Part shown: positions 36,296-49,041 of the stretch, piece after piece
How the letters are laid out: each line of letters opens with the position of its first letter
Numbering within the stretch: the first letter of the stretch is position 1
Made by a program: the position numbers and the translations under genes
From: Xanthomonas sp. AM6
GTDB taxonomy: Bacteria > Pseudomonadota > Gammaproteobacteria > Xanthomonadales > Xanthomonadaceae
Length of the DNA stretch: 64,000 nucleotides
Reading direction: 5' to 3'
Assembly (NCBI RefSeq): GCF_025665335.1
Contig: NZ_CP106869.1
Coordinates: 4,614,501-4,678,500, forward strand
The notes under the pieces: model-generated
Seen by the model: only the letters and a program-made list of their open reading frames with translations
What the model was told of the DNA's origin: nothing
The model's database searches: none

Positions 36296-38008
36296 GCCCA
36301 GCAGCAGCGGATCGTGGTCGGAGCTGCGCCACGGTCCGGGCAGGTTGCGTTCGCGGTAGCCGTCCTGTTCCGGCAGGTCGGCGTTGACGTGCCATTCGGC
36401 GGCGCCGCGCAGCAGCGGCGCCAGCGCCGGGCTCAGCAGGGCATGGTCGAGGCGGCCGCTGAGGCCGCGGTAGACGAAGCTGTAGGGCTGTTCGACGTGC
36501 GCCTGCGCCAGCGCATCGCGCCAGCCGGCGTCGCGCAGCAGGCGCAGCGGGTCTTCCATCGCGTAGGCGTTGAAGTCGCCGAGCAGCACGCTGGCGGTGG
36601 CGCCGCTGCCGGTCGGGTCGGTGCGCAGCCAGGCGTCCAGGCGCCGCGCCGAGTCGGTGCGGGTGGCGTTCCAGCAGCCCTGGCCGTCGCCGCGGTCGGC
36701 ATCGTCGGCGGCCGCCTCGCCGCAGCCCTTGGACTTGAAGTGGTTGGCCACGACCACGAACGGCTGCCCGTTGCCGCGCCGGAACGCCTGCGCCAGCGGC
36801 ACCCGGCTGTGGGTGGCGAACGGGCCGCCCTCCAGCACCGCCGGCTTGCCGACCAGGCTGACCCGCGAGGCGCGGTAGATCAGGCCGACCCGGATCGGGT
36901 TGTCGCCCGGGCCGCGCCCGGCATCGACGAAGCGCCAGTCGCCGCCATCGCCGGCGTTGAGCGCGGCCACCAGTGCGGCGATCGCCGAGGTCGGCCCGTA
37001 GCCGTCGTTCTCCAGTTCCATCAGCGCGGCGACGTCGGCCTGCAGCGGGCGGATGGTGGCGACCAGCTTGGCCAGCTGCGCCTGGTACTCGGCGGCGGTG
37101 CGCGCGCCGCGCTGGGTCGGGAAGCCGCCGCCGCGGCCGTCGCCGTTGAAGAAATTCTCCAGGTTGAACGCGGCCACGCGCAGCGTGCCGGCGACCTGCG
37201 GCGGCGCCGGGGCCGGCGGCGGCGTCAGCTGCAGCGGCGCGGTCGGATACAGCCGCGCGGCGCCATCGACCACGCCGCCGACGATGCCTTCCACGCCCGA
37301 CAGCGTCGCCCCGGCGCGCGGCGCGGCGGCGGCCTCGCCCGTGCCCAGGTAGGCAGGCAGGCTGTCGGGCGCATGCGCGCCGGCCTCGCCCAGGCGCAGC
37401 AGGCGCCGCGCGTTGTCGGCGACCGCGGCGGCGTGCTCGGCACTGCCGGGGACGGCGATCTCGCTGGGCTGCCACAGGCGCCCGCCGAAGGCGACGCCGA
37501 GTTCGCCCGCCTTGGCCAGCGCATCGGTATCGACCACGGTCAGCGCCGCGTCGATGCGCACGCGCATGCCGGCCAGCGCCGACCAGTCGGCCGGCGCGGC
37601 GTCGAGCACCTGCAGTGGCAACGGCTGCGCGCGCGCCAGCAGCGTGTGCCCGGCCTCGCGCACGCTGCGCCCGGCGAACGGCACGCTGGCCGGCGCCGGG
37701 CCGGACGCGCGCCGCGGCGCCAGTTCGCCCCACACCCGCACCCGGTCGCCCGGCGCCAGCTCGGCGGCGTCGCCGCGCACCAGCAGCGCGTCGGCGGTGA
37801 GCGGATCGCCGTCGCCGGCGTCCTGCACCAGGTAGCCCGCGCCGCCGGCCTCCACGCGCGCGGTGACCACGCCTTCGAACACCACGTTCTGCCCGGTATC
37901 GGCCGGCCGCAACTGCCCGATCGGGACCAGCGGCGGCGGCGACAGGGCGTGGGCGGCGGGGGCGCCGGCAACCAGCAACAAGGACAACAGCGGGGGCAGT
38001 ACGCGCAT
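36284..38008 (-). CDS. Extracellular endonuclease/exonuclease/phosphatase, ExeM/NucH type
   Basis: A 574-residue exported nuclease. A signal peptide (LPPLLSLLLVAGAPAAHA) is followed by an OB-fold-like region (NVVFEGVVTARV ... DRVRVWGELAPR). The EEP catalytic domain has LRVAAFNLENFFNGDGRGGG, ALMELENDGYG with the metal-binding Glu, VVANHFKSKGC, VLLGDFNAYAMEDPL and SSDHDPLLLGLEL with the terminal Asp-His. Such enzymes degrade extracellular DNA, and in Xanthomonas and Shewanella they affect biofilm. The start has AAGGAG 9 nt upstream. It is convergent with the MerC-domain gene. Confidence 0.92.
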   Translation of the reverse strand: MRVLPPLLSLLLVAGAPAAHALSPPPLVPIGQLRPADTGQNVVFEGVVTARVEAGGAGYLVQDAGDGDPLTADALLVRGDAAELAPGDRVRVWGELAPRRASGPAPASVPFAGRSVREAGHTLLARAQPLPLQVLDAAPADWSALAGMRVRIDAALTVVDTDALAKAGELGVAFGGRLWQPSEIAVPGSAEHAAAVADNARRLLRLGEAGAHAPDSLPAYLGTGEAAAAPRAGATLSGVEGIVGGVVDGAARLYPTAPLQLTPPPAPAPPQVAGTLRVAAFNLENFFNGDGRGGGFPTQRGARTAAEYQAQLAKLVATIRPLQADVAALMELENDGYGPTSAIAALVAALNAGDGGDWRFVDAGRGPGDNPIRVGLIYRASRVSLVGKPAVLEGGPFATHSRVPLAQAFRRGNGQPFVVVANHFKSKGCGEAAADDADRGDGQGCWNATRTDSARRLDAWLRTDPTGSGATASVLLGDFNAYAMEDPLRLLRDAGWRDALAQAHVEQPYSFVYRGLSGRLDHALLSPALAPLLRGAAEWHVNADLPEQDGYRERNLPGPWRSSDHDPLLLGLEL

Positions 38009-38054
38009 GCGATCACTCTCCTTAGCTCGCCGGCGCAGGGCCGGCATCGAATAC

Positions 38055-38079
38055 GAAAGCGCCGCCCGGAGGCGGCGCT
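38055..38079 (-). terminator. Intrinsic terminator after cytochrome c gene
   Basis: On the minus strand AGCGCCGCC-TCCG-GGCGGCGCT forms a 9-bp GC stem with a tetraloop, followed by TTCGTATTC. It sits 28 bp after the cytochrome stop and just before the nuclease gene. Confidence 0.8.
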
Positions 38080-38106
38080 GCAACCCGCGTGGACAGGGCT
38101 TGCGGA

Positions 38107-38625
38107 TTATTTCAGGTTGGCCAGCATCCAGTCGACCGTGGCGTGGACCTGCGCTTCGCTGAGCGCCGGATTGCCGCCCTTGGGCGGCATGATCCCGCCA
38201 TCGGGGCCGGTGTAGCCCTCGATCGCGTGCTTGTACAGCGTGTCCTTGCCTTGCGCGATGCGCGCGTCCCAATGCGAATGGTCCAGGGTCGGCGCCTTGC
38301 CGACGCCGGTGGTGTGGCAGGCGGTGCACAGGTTGTCGAAGATCACTTTGCCGTCGGTGGTGCCGCCGTAGGCGACCTGCGCGGACGCCTTGGCCAGCGC
38401 CGCCGCCTGCGCGGCGGCCTGCGCCGCGGCGCCGGTGCTGCCGGCATAGACCGCGCCGGCCGGCGCGATGCGTTCCTCGGTGCGCTTGAGCGCCACCGGC
38501 GAGACCTCCGGCGGGATCGCCCGCTGCAGGTAGGCCGCGAACACGATCAGGCCGAGGGTGATGACGACCAGCAGGCCGATCACCAACGAGAACCGCTTGA
38601 GAAATTCGAGGTCGTAATTCCGCAC
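38107..38625 (-). CDS. Membrane-anchored cytochrome c5-type protein
   Basis: A 172-residue c-type cytochrome. After a short cytoplasmic start (MRNYDLEFLKRF) comes a single membrane helix (SLVIGLLVVITLGLIVFAAY), then an Ala-rich linker and a haem domain. The haem-attachment motif is CTACH in DNLCTACHTTGVG, and the axial Met is in GGIMPPKGG. This is the cytochrome c5/c555 pattern, usually an electron carrier near terminal oxidases. The GTG start at 38625 has AAAGGGG upstream; the ATG at 38766 gives a non-conserved extension. It is transcribed alone and ends in a terminator. Confidence 0.9.
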   Translation of the reverse strand: MRNYDLEFLKRFSLVIGLLVVITLGLIVFAAYLQRAIPPEVSPVALKRTEERIAPAGAVYAGSTGAAAQAAAQAAALAKASAQVAYGGTTDGKVIFDNLCTACHTTGVGKAPTLDHSHWDARIAQGKDTLYKHAIEGYTGPDGGIMPPKGGNPALSEAQVHATVDWMLANLK

Positions 38626-38812
38626 ATCACACCCCTTTGGCACGTGGAGACCGACCACTGCTACGCGGCCGAGTATAGCCAGCGTTTGCCGCGCACGGCA
38701 GCCCGGCGGCGCCGCGGATCGCAGACGATGTGTGCTGCATCGCAGCAGTTGGGCCGCGTGCCACAACGCCGCCGCGGCTGGTCGACGCGTGCGGGCGACC
38801 GGTATTCGCCGC

Positions 38813-38842
38813 TCCCTGCAGGAGCGGCTTCAGCCGCGACAA
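38813..38842. repeat. Single REP-like element
   Basis: CAGGAGCGGCTTCAGCCGCG in the 389-bp gap between the cytochrome and TetR genes. I see no gene or other element in the rest of this gap. Confidence 0.75.
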
Positions 38843-39014
38843 ACGCGGCGGCAGGCCGTCGGCCTTCGCATGCCGTCGGGGCTGCTTCCTCCTGCAGTGC
38901 ACCCAACCTCGCATCGGCGAGCAATGCCGCGCGGCACAGCCCGGCGCACTCGCGCCAGGCCCGTTCGCATCGACACCCCTGCGCGCCCGCCGGACCGTGG
39001 CTATGCCGGCAACG

Positions 39015-39632
39015 CTATGGCGCCTGCGCACTGCCGACCGCGCGCAGGCAGAAGCCGCACACCGCCTCGACCAGGCGTTCGCTGTCGCGCGGGCCGTCGC
39101 GGCTGGGCGCGGTCGGCCCGACCAGGGCTTCGGTGTAGGCGCCGACCAGGCACGCGGCCGCCGCGTCCAGGTCCTGCGCCGGGAATTCGCCGGCGGCCAC
39201 GCCGTCGGCCAGGATGCCCTTGAACAGGTCGCCGAACAGGCGCCGGCAGCGGATGCGCTCGGCGTCCACCTCCGGCTCCACCGGTTCGGCGATGAAGGCG
39301 TAGGCCAGCCCCGGTCCGGCCAGTGCGCGGCGCACGAACGAGGCGATCGCCGCGCGCAGCCGCTGCGCCGCCGGCGCCGGTTCGGCGGCGATGCCGTGCA
39401 GGATCGCCAGTTCGTGGTCCACCGCCGCGGTCAGCACCTCGACGAACAGCTCGGCCTTGGACGGGAAGTGCCGGTAGATCAGTCCGGTGGATACCCCCGC
39501 CTCGGCCGCCACCGCGGTCACCGGCGCGCCGCGGAAGCCGCCGGCGGCGACCAGCCGGCGCGCCGCCAGCAGGATCCGCTGGCGGTTGCCGGCGAGGCGT
39601 TCTTCCATCAGCGCGGAGCGTTTGTAGGCCAT
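39015..39632 (-). CDS. TetR-family regulator of the leucine/isovalerate cluster
   Basis: A 205-residue repressor. The N-terminal helix-turn-helix ([43 protein letters not shown]) is typical TetR; the C-terminal half is variable and ligand-binding. It is divergent from the isovaleryl-CoA dehydrogenase gene across 138 bp that contain the inverted repeat CAATT-AATG-AATTG. By position it corresponds to LiuQ-type TetR regulators of branched-chain amino-acid catabolism in beta-proteobacteria; this assignment is by context only. Confidence 0.87.
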   Translation of the reverse strand: MAYKRSALMEERLAGNRQRILLAARRLVAAGGFRGAPVTAVAAEAGVSTGLIYRHFPSKAELFVEVLTAAVDHELAILHGIAAEPAPAAQRLRAAIASFVRRALAGPGLAYAFIAEPVEPEVDAERIRCRRLFGDLFKGILADGVAAGEFPAQDLDAAAACLVGAYTEALVGPTAPSRDGPRDSERLVEAVCGFCLRAVGSAQAP

Positions 39633-39648
39633 GGGGTGATTCTAGGTT

Positions 39649-39662
39649 CAATTAATGAATTG
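39649..39662. promoter_or_regulatory. Inverted repeat in TetR / isovaleryl-CoA dehydrogenase intergenic region
   Basis: CAATT-AATG-AATTG, a perfect 5-bp inverted repeat 17 bp before the TetR gene start, in AT-rich DNA. It is a candidate operator for the TetR protein on both divergent promoters. Confidence 0.5.
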
Positions 39663-39770
39663 TTGTTCACTTCTTCGCCGATCCCGGCTACGCTGGCGCC
39701 CTTGCCCTGGCGCCGCCTGGATTCTAGGCGCCCCATCCGCCGCACGCCCGCCTTCCGGAGCTCGCCCGCC

Positions 39771-40934
39771 ATGCTGATGCCGTCGTTGAATTTCGAACTG
39801 GGGGAGGACATCGACCTGCTGCGCGACACGGTGGCCGCCTTCGCCGCGCGCGAGATCGCGCCGCTGGCCGAACACGCCGACCGCGACAACGCGTTCCCGG
39901 CGCCGCTGTGGCGCAAGCTCGGCGAGCAGGGCCTGCTGGGGCTGACCGTCGAAGAAGAATACGGCGGCAGCGCCATGGGCTACCTGGCGCACGTGGTGGC
40001 GATGGAGGAGATCTCGCGCGCGTCCGGCGCGATCGGCCTGTCCTACGGCGCGCATTCGAACCTGTGCGTGAACCAGTTGCGCAAGAACGGCAGCGAAGCG
40101 CAGAAGGCGCGCTACCTGCCCAGGCTGTGCAGCGGCGAGCACGTCGGCGCGCTGGCGATGAGCGAGCCGGGCGCCGGCTCGGACGTGGTGTCGATGAAAC
40201 TGCGCGCCGAGTTGCGCGGCGACCACTACGTGCTCAACGGCAACAAGATGTGGATCACCAACGGCCCGGACGCCGACGTGCTGGTGGTCTACGCCAAGAC
40301 CGACCCGGCCGGCGGTGCGCGCGGCATCACCGCCTTCCTGGTCGAGAAGGGCATGCCCGGCTTCAGCACCGCGCAGAAGCTGGACAAGCTCGGCATGCGC
40401 GGCTCCAACACCTGCGAACTGGTGTTCCAGGATTGCGAAGTGCCGGCGGAGAACGTGCTGGGCAGCGTCGGCGGCGGCGTGCGCGTGCTGATGTCGGGCC
40501 TGGACTACGAGCGGCTGGTGCTGTCCGGCGGCCCGCTGGGGCTGATGGCCGCGGCGATGGACGTGGTGATGCCGTACGTGCACGAGCGCCGCCAGTTCGG
40601 CGAGGCGATCGGCAGCTTCCAGCTGATGCAGGGCAAGCTGGCCGACATGTACGTGGGCCTCAACGCCTGCCGCGCCTACGTGTACGCGGTGGCGCGCGCC
40701 TGCGACGCCGGCCGCACCACCCGCCAGGACGCCGCCGGCGCGATCCTGTACGCCGCCGAGAAGGCCACCTGGCTCACCGGCCAGGCGATCCAGGTGCTCG
40801 GCGGCAACGGCTACATCAACGACTACCCGACCGGGCGCCTGTGGCGCGACGCCAAGCTGTACGAGATCGGCGCCGGCACCTCGGAGATCCGCCGCATGCT
40901 GATCGGCCGCGAGCTGTTCGAGCGCACCAAGTGA
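39771..40934 (+). CDS. Isovaleryl-CoA dehydrogenase
   Basis: A 387-residue acyl-CoA dehydrogenase, third step of leucine degradation, converting isovaleryl-CoA to 3-methylcrotonyl-CoA and passing electrons to ETF. Motifs: [53 protein letters not shown], and the isovaleryl-specific position of the catalytic base Glu247 in [15 protein letters not shown], located in helix G as in human IVD. The C-terminus [19 protein letters not shown] is canonical. It is the first gene of a liu-type cluster. Met at 39777 is an alternative start. Confidence 0.95.
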   Translation: MLMPSLNFELGEDIDLLRDTVAAFAAREIAPLAEHADRDNAFPAPLWRKLGEQGLLGLTVEEEYGGSAMGYLAHVVAMEEISRASGAIGLSYGAHSNLCVNQLRKNGSEAQKARYLPRLCSGEHVGALAMSEPGAGSDVVSMKLRAELRGDHYVLNGNKMWITNGPDADVLVVYAKTDPAGGARGITAFLVEKGMPGFSTAQKLDKLGMRGSNTCELVFQDCEVPAENVLGSVGGGVRVLMSGLDYERLVLSGGPLGLMAAAMDVVMPYVHERRQFGEAIGSFQLMQGKLADMYVGLNACRAYVYAVARACDAGRTTRQDAAGAILYAAEKATWLTGQAIQVLGGNGYINDYPTGRLWRDAKLYEIGAGTSEIRRMLIGRELFERTK

Positions 40935-40964
40935 GCCAGTCGCGCAATCTGCGGCCCGCTCCAC

Positions 40965-41031
40965 TGTAGGAGCGGCTTCAGCCGCGACGAAGCTTTCCCG
41001 GAAAAGCGTCGGGGTTGAACCCCTCCTACAG
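40965..41031. repeat. REP-like pair, second half diverged
   Basis: CTGTAGGAGCGGCTTCAGCC followed by the diverged inverse GGGGTTGAACCCCTCCTACA, between the dehydrogenase and carboxyltransferase genes of the leucine cluster. Confidence 0.8.
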
Positions 41032-41068
41032 ACATTGCCTTCCTTCCATCTCCACGGTCCCGTGCCCC

Positions 41069-42679
<1,611 letters not shown>

Positions 42680-42755
42680 GCGGGCATCCCCGCCCGGCTT
42701 GCAATGCGGCGCGGCCGGTGGCCGCCGCGGACGCCATGCACGCAGCAGGCCCAGC

Positions 42756-43040
42756 TCCTGCTGTTGCTGTTGCCGTTGCTCCTGCTCTTGCTTCGCTTTT
42801 GATTTACCGGGCCCCCTCGGCGCGGCAGGCCCGGCGGGCGAATACCCGAAGGGCGACGCGCAGGATGCGCGTCGTTTTTCGCCGGCACATGGATGTGCCG
42901 TCGAAAAATGCCCGTTGGGCCTGCGGACCCGGAGCGCGTAGCGCGGAGGGCGCGCTGTGGGGTGTGCTTTCTTTTGGTTACTTTTCTTTGCACAAGCAAA
43001 GAAAAGTGACCCGCGCCAGCGGAAGCTGTTGCTCTTGCTT
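42756..43040 (+). repeat. Structured intergenic repeat, copy B
   Basis: The second copy of the structured repeat, the most diverged in its middle. It has a TTGCTGTTGCC-type tract (about 42756-42795), GCTTTTGATTTACCGGG, two hairpins (CGACGCGC/GCGCGTCG, and CACATGGATGTG inside TTTTCG/CGAAAA), GCGGACCCGGAGCGCG with GCGCGGAGGGCGCG, and the long hairpin GGTTACTTTTCTTTGC/GCAAAGAAAAGTGACC (42976-43011). It points towards copy C, with the ends facing each other about 55 bp apart. Confidence 0.8.
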
Positions 43041-43095
43041 CAAAGCTTCAAAACACCAATACCAGAACCAAGCTAACGGCAACCGCAAAAGCAAA

Positions 43096-43395
43096 AGCTT
43101 TCGCCTTACGGCGAGTCACTTTTCTTTGCTCGCGCAAAGAAAAGTAACCAAAAGAAAGCGCGCCCTGCCTCGCGCCCTCCGCGCTGCGCGCTCCGGGTCC
43201 GCGTCCATGACGGGGATTCGCGGCAGGGGCATCCTGCCCCTGCCGCGAACGGCGCACATCCCTGTGCGCCGCCCCTTCGGGGTTTTTCCCCGCCATGGCC
43301 GCCGCTGCGGAAGGGAACCCGGTAAGTCAAAAGCGATGACAACAGCCAATGCAACTGCAACTGCAACTGCAACTGCAACTGCAATAGCAACGTAC
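43096..43395 (-). repeat. Structured intergenic repeat, copy C (inverted)
   Basis: The third copy, on the minus strand, is very similar to copy A. Read from 43395 down it has a (TTGCAG)n tract, CGCTTTTGACTTACCGGG, the ATGTGCGC hairpin, GGCAGGGGCAGGATGCCCC, GCGGACCCGGAGCGCG, and the long hairpin at 43149-43115. It then ends in a CTCGCCGTAAGGCGAAAGC hairpin. Copies B and C form a large inverted repeat filling the gap between the two methylcrotonyl-CoA carboxylase genes. Confidence 0.8.
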
Positions 43396-43421
43396 GACAC
43401 CCTTTCTCCAGGCAACTGACC

Positions 43422-45431
<2,010 letters not shown>

Positions 45432-45567
45432 GCGCACGCCTTCGTGGCAAGTGTCCCGCATGCGCTGCGGGCGCGATGCTTGACTTGGCTGCCCCGCATC
45501 GCCGGCAGCGGTCGCCATGCCGGTGCCGACAGGTCACACTCGGCGCTCGTCCCCAGCCGATGCCGCC

Positions 45568-46308
45568 ATGAAACTCACCGCTCACGTCCTCGACGGCCAT
45601 ACCCTCGACGTGCGCCCGGCGCCGCGCGAGCGGCCGTGGATGGACCGCACCGACCAGCGCTACGCCTACCGTTGCCTGCCGCTGGACATCGCCAACGCGC
45701 ACGGCTGGGAGCTGCTGTGCCAGAGCGGATTCGAGGCCGAGTGGAGCGGCGGCAACGCGCTCGATGCGATCCGCCTCCACGCCGACGCCGGCAGCCATGC
45801 GCCGGCGGTCAGCCATTTCGGCTACGGCGTGCTGACCTTCCACGTGCCCTGCCTGTTCCGTACCGAACCGGGCGTGGACCTGTACGTGACCGCGCCGGTC
45901 AACCGGCCCAAGGACGGCATCGCCGGGCTGACCGGGTTGATCGAGACCGACTGGAGTCCGTACACCTTCACCATGAACTGGCAGTTCACCCGTCCCGGGC
46001 GGGTGCGCTTCGACGCCGGCGAGCCGTTCTGCCATTTCTTCCCGGTGCAGCGTCGGGTACTGGCCGAGACCGAACCGCGCTGGCAGCCGTTGTCGCAGAC
46101 CCCGGAACTGGAACGCGACTACCAGGCGTGGATGCGCAGCCGCGGCCAGTTCCTGCACGACCTGGCGCAGGCCGATCCAGCGGCCCAGCGCGAAGGCTGG
46201 CAGCGCAGCTACTTCCGCGGGCCGGCGCCGGGACAGTGCCCGGCCGGCGTCGAGCATCGGGTCAAGCTGCGGCTGGCGCCGTTCGCGCGCGGCGAAGAAA
46301 CCGGCTGA
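45568..46308 (+). CDS. DUF6065-family protein
   Basis: A 246-residue protein of unknown function. Its core ANAHGWELLCQSGFEAEWSG, SHFGYGVLTFHVPCLFRTEPG, PVNRPKDGIAGLTGLIETDW and YTFTMNWQFTRPG matches, as I recall, the DUF6065 family. No signal peptide or membrane helix is seen. Family members are sometimes near natural-product genes, but no such genes are here. The start at MKLTAHVLDG is chosen from family alignment; a longer in-frame ATG lies at 45517. Confidence 0.72.
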   Translation: MKLTAHVLDGHTLDVRPAPRERPWMDRTDQRYAYRCLPLDIANAHGWELLCQSGFEAEWSGGNALDAIRLHADAGSHAPAVSHFGYGVLTFHVPCLFRTEPGVDLYVTAPVNRPKDGIAGLTGLIETDWSPYTFTMNWQFTRPGRVRFDAGEPFCHFFPVQRRVLAETEPRWQPLSQTPELERDYQAWMRSRGQFLHDLAQADPAAQREGWQRSYFRGPAPGQCPAGVEHRVKLRLAPFARGEETG

Positions 46309-46315
46309 GCGCGAT

Positions 46316-46708
46316 TCAGCGCAGCGCGGAAGGCGCGTGCCGCTGGCGGGCGCGGCTGGACATGCGGAACACGCCGTAGGCCAGGACCAGTCCGAGCAAG
46401 CCGGCGAACCCGTGCGCCCAGTCGAACACCCGCGGCGCAGCGCCGCCGAGGTCGTGGCCCCAGAGGTTCAACACGACCAGCACGATCGCCGTCACCGCCA
46501 GGCCGAGCAGGAACCAGGCGCGGTTCGCGCCCAGCGCGTAGAACAGGAACGGCAACCCGAGCCCGACCAGGAAATGCACCGGGAAGAAGTACACCGCGCC
46601 GTACGGGCGCACCAGAGACCAGAGAACGGCGGCGAATGCCGCGACGAACGCGAAGAAGCCCAGCGACAGCGCGCGGGTCTTGGCGGGGGGAAGTCGAGGC
46701 TCGGACAT
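46316..46708 (-). CDS. Small four-helix membrane protein, function unknown
   Basis: A 130-residue protein with four predicted membrane helices (about residues 13-31, 38-58, 63-84, 96-116), short loops and a basic C-terminus (SSRARQRHAPSALR). No motif is recognised. It is convergent with the DUF6065 gene, the stops being 7 bp apart. Codon use is like that of its neighbours. Confidence 0.65.
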   Translation of the reverse strand: MSEPRLPPAKTRALSLGFFAFVAAFAAVLWSLVRPYGAVYFFPVHFLVGLGLPFLFYALGANRAWFLLGLAVTAIVLVVLNLWGHDLGGAAPRVFDWAHGFAGLLGLVLAYGVFRMSSRARQRHAPSALR

Positions 46709-46883
46709 GGAGACAACCTGTGCGGGGAACCCGACCTTAGCGAAGCCGGTATCACGGCGCGGTCAAGGCCGCGGCAGCGCGTCCGGACACCCGAAGCAGC
46801 CCCTGATCACGTGCCGCGAACGCGACGGAGGCTGCGGGAGCGCCGCCCAGGTCGCGCTGGCCGACCGTATCCGATGCAATGCG

Positions 46884-47432
46884 TCAGTGGCACCACTGCC
46901 GCTCGCACGGCACGCCGTCGTGGTTGCCGTCCATCTGCACGCCTGGGCAGTTGCGCAGGAAATAGGTCGCCTCCTCGCACGAGGTCATCTGCGCGCAATG
47001 GGTGCGTCCGTCGCACTGGAAGCGCGGCCTGGGCGGCGTGGCCACCGTGGCCGCGGTCGGCGCGGCCACGTCCGGTCCCGGCCCGGTAGCCGGGCGCGGC
47101 GCGACCACCAGCCAATACGCATAGACGCCGATGCCGAGCACCAGCAGCACCGCCAGCACGCGGCCGAACACGCTGCGGCGCGGCGCGTCGGCGGCGGCAT
47201 GACGCGCGTGCCTGGCCGGCGCGCGCCCCGGGCGCATCACCCGCACCGCACGTGGCCGTCCTTCCGCATCCTGCTCCAGATCGAACGAAATCAACTCGCC
47301 GAGCCGCGGACGCACCCCGTCGCGCGGGAACTCCGCAATGTGCACGAACACCTCGGCATCGCCATGCGCCGAGCGCACGAAGCCGAAGCCCCGCGCCTCG
47401 TCCCACTTGATCAACGTTCCGTGCGTGCGCAT
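46884..47432 (-). CDS. Cold-shock domain / membrane helix / Excalibur fusion protein
   Basis: A 182-residue three-part protein. Residues 1-66 form a cold-shock domain (TLIKWDEARGFGFVRSAHGD with RNP-1-like GFGFV, and VFVHIAEF as RNP-2). A basic linker and one membrane helix (FGRVLAVLLVLGIGVYAYWLV, about 87-107) follow. The C-terminus is an Excalibur-type calcium-binding domain: CDGRTHCAQMTSCEEATYFL, then DGNHDGVPCERQWC. The topology would place the nucleic-acid-binding domain in the cytoplasm and Excalibur in the periplasm. Its role is unknown. Confidence 0.85.
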   Translation of the reverse strand: MRTHGTLIKWDEARGFGFVRSAHGDAEVFVHIAEFPRDGVRPRLGELISFDLEQDAEGRPRAVRVMRPGRAPARHARHAAADAPRRSVFGRVLAVLLVLGIGVYAYWLVVAPRPATGPGPDVAAPTAATVATPPRPRFQCDGRTHCAQMTSCEEATYFLRNCPGVQMDGNHDGVPCERQWCH

Positions 47433-47516
47433 GGGGCCACCTCGGAGGGAAGACGCATTCCTGTCTAGCGCCGACGATAACGTGGGCGATGTCCGGCTGC
47501 GGCCATCGCCTGCGGC

Positions 47517-48746
47517 CTATCGCCCCAAGGCGCCGAGGCCGAACGTCGCCGCCGCACACCAGGCCACGACCCACAGCGCCGGGCGCTGCAGGCGCGCCAT
47601 CAACACCAGACCCAGTGCCACCACCAGCAGGTCCGGCGGACTGCGGATGCCGTCGCGCCACAGCGGGTCGTACAGCGCCGCGGCCAGCAGGCCGACGACC
47701 GCGGCATTGATGCCGGCCAGGGCCCGCGCCACCGCGCGGTGCCCGGCCAGCGCCTGCCACAGCGGCAATGCCGCGCCCAACGCCAGCAGGCCCGGCGCGA
47801 ACAACGCCGCCAGCGCCAACGCCGCTCCCGCACCCGGGGCGATGCCGCTGCCGGCGTTCGGCCCCAGGTAGGCGGCCAACGCGAACATCGGGCCTGGCAT
47901 CGCCTGGGCCGCGCCGTAGCCGGCGAGGAACGTGTCCGCGGACATCCAGCCGCTGGCAACCAGTTCGCGCTGCAGCAGCGGCAACACCACGTGGCCGCCG
48001 CCGAACACCAGCGCCCCGGCGCGGTAGAACGCCGCGGCCCACGCTGCCGGCGATGGCGCCGCCGCGGCGTGCATGGATGCCCACAGCGCCGCCGCCAGCA
48101 GCGCGCAGAACGCCAGCGCGCACAACGCGCCCACATCGCGCCGCCAGCGCCATGGCGCGACGGCTGTGGCCTGGACGGGCGGCGGCCGGCACCAGGCGAT
48201 CCCGGCCAGCGCCCCCAGCGCGATCACCAGCGGCTGGCCCCAGCTGCGGTCGAGCGCCAGTACCAGCAGCGCGGCCGCCAGCGCCAGCAGCGCGCGCGCC
48301 AGGTCCGGCGCCAGCGTGCGCGCCATCGCGTACACGCCATGCGCGACCACCACCACCGCGACCAGCTTGAGCCCGTGCAGCAGGTCCGCGCCGAACGGAT
48401 GCGACAGCCAGCGCGGTGCGGACAGCGCCAGCGCGAACATCAGCAGCGCCGACGGCAGGGTGAAGCCGGCGAACGCGGCCAAGGCCCCGCGCCAGCCGGC
48501 GCGCTGCCAGCCGATCGCCACGCCCAGCTGGCTGCTGGTCGGGCCCGGCAGCACCTGGCACAGCGACAGCAGCTGCGCGAAGCCGGCGTCGTCCAGCCAG
48601 CCGCGGCGGCGCACGAACTCCTCGCGGAAGTAGCCCAGGTGCGCGAGCGGGCCACCGAAACTGGTCAGCCCCAGGCGCAGGAACACGCCCAGCACGTGCC
48701 TGGCGCGTCCCGGCGCGGACATCGGCGAAGGCTCGACGACTGACAT
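47517..48746 (-). CDS. chrA: Chromate transporter (ChrA family)
   Basis: A 409-residue two-domain CHR-family membrane protein. The N-terminal half has FLRLGLTSFGGPLAHLGYFR, EFVRRRGWLDDAGFAQLLSL and QVLPGPTSSQLGVAIGW. The second half repeats this as AFYRAGALVFGGGHVVLPLL, ASGWMSADTFLAGYGAAQAMPGP (both with GG and PGP motifs). The family exports chromate or takes up sulfate-like anions. The start has GGGGA upstream; Met at 48722 is possible. No chrB or other chromate genes are adjacent, so resistance is an inference. Confidence 0.9.
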   Translation of the reverse strand: MSVVEPSPMSAPGRARHVLGVFLRLGLTSFGGPLAHLGYFREEFVRRRGWLDDAGFAQLLSLCQVLPGPTSSQLGVAIGWQRAGWRGALAAFAGFTLPSALLMFALALSAPRWLSHPFGADLLHGLKLVAVVVVAHGVYAMARTLAPDLARALLALAAALLVLALDRSWGQPLVIALGALAGIAWCRPPPVQATAVAPWRWRRDVGALCALAFCALLAAALWASMHAAAAPSPAAWAAAFYRAGALVFGGGHVVLPLLQRELVASGWMSADTFLAGYGAAQAMPGPMFALAAYLGPNAGSGIAPGAGAALALAALFAPGLLALGAALPLWQALAGHRAVARALAGINAAVVGLLAAALYDPLWRDGIRSPPDLLVVALGLVLMARLQRPALWVVAWCAAATFGLGALGR

Positions 48747-49041
48747 GCGGTGTCCCCTGGCGCAGCGCCAGCGGTGGCGGCGCGTGCCGATTCTGCCAGG
48801 GCGCGGCGACCGCTGCCGTATCGGCGGTGCGGCCGGCACGTGGCGGCCGGCCGGGCCTTACGACGATCGCGACGGCCGCCGCCGACCACGAGTCGGCGCC
48901 GACCGGGACCATGCCACGCACGCGCGGACTGGCTGCTGCGCGACAGCCGCAGGGTGCCCTGGGTGCGTATCCGGCGCGCCAGCGTTGCGGCGGCAACCGC
49001 GCCGACCATGCGGACCATACGCGGCACCGTCCTGCGTGCTG

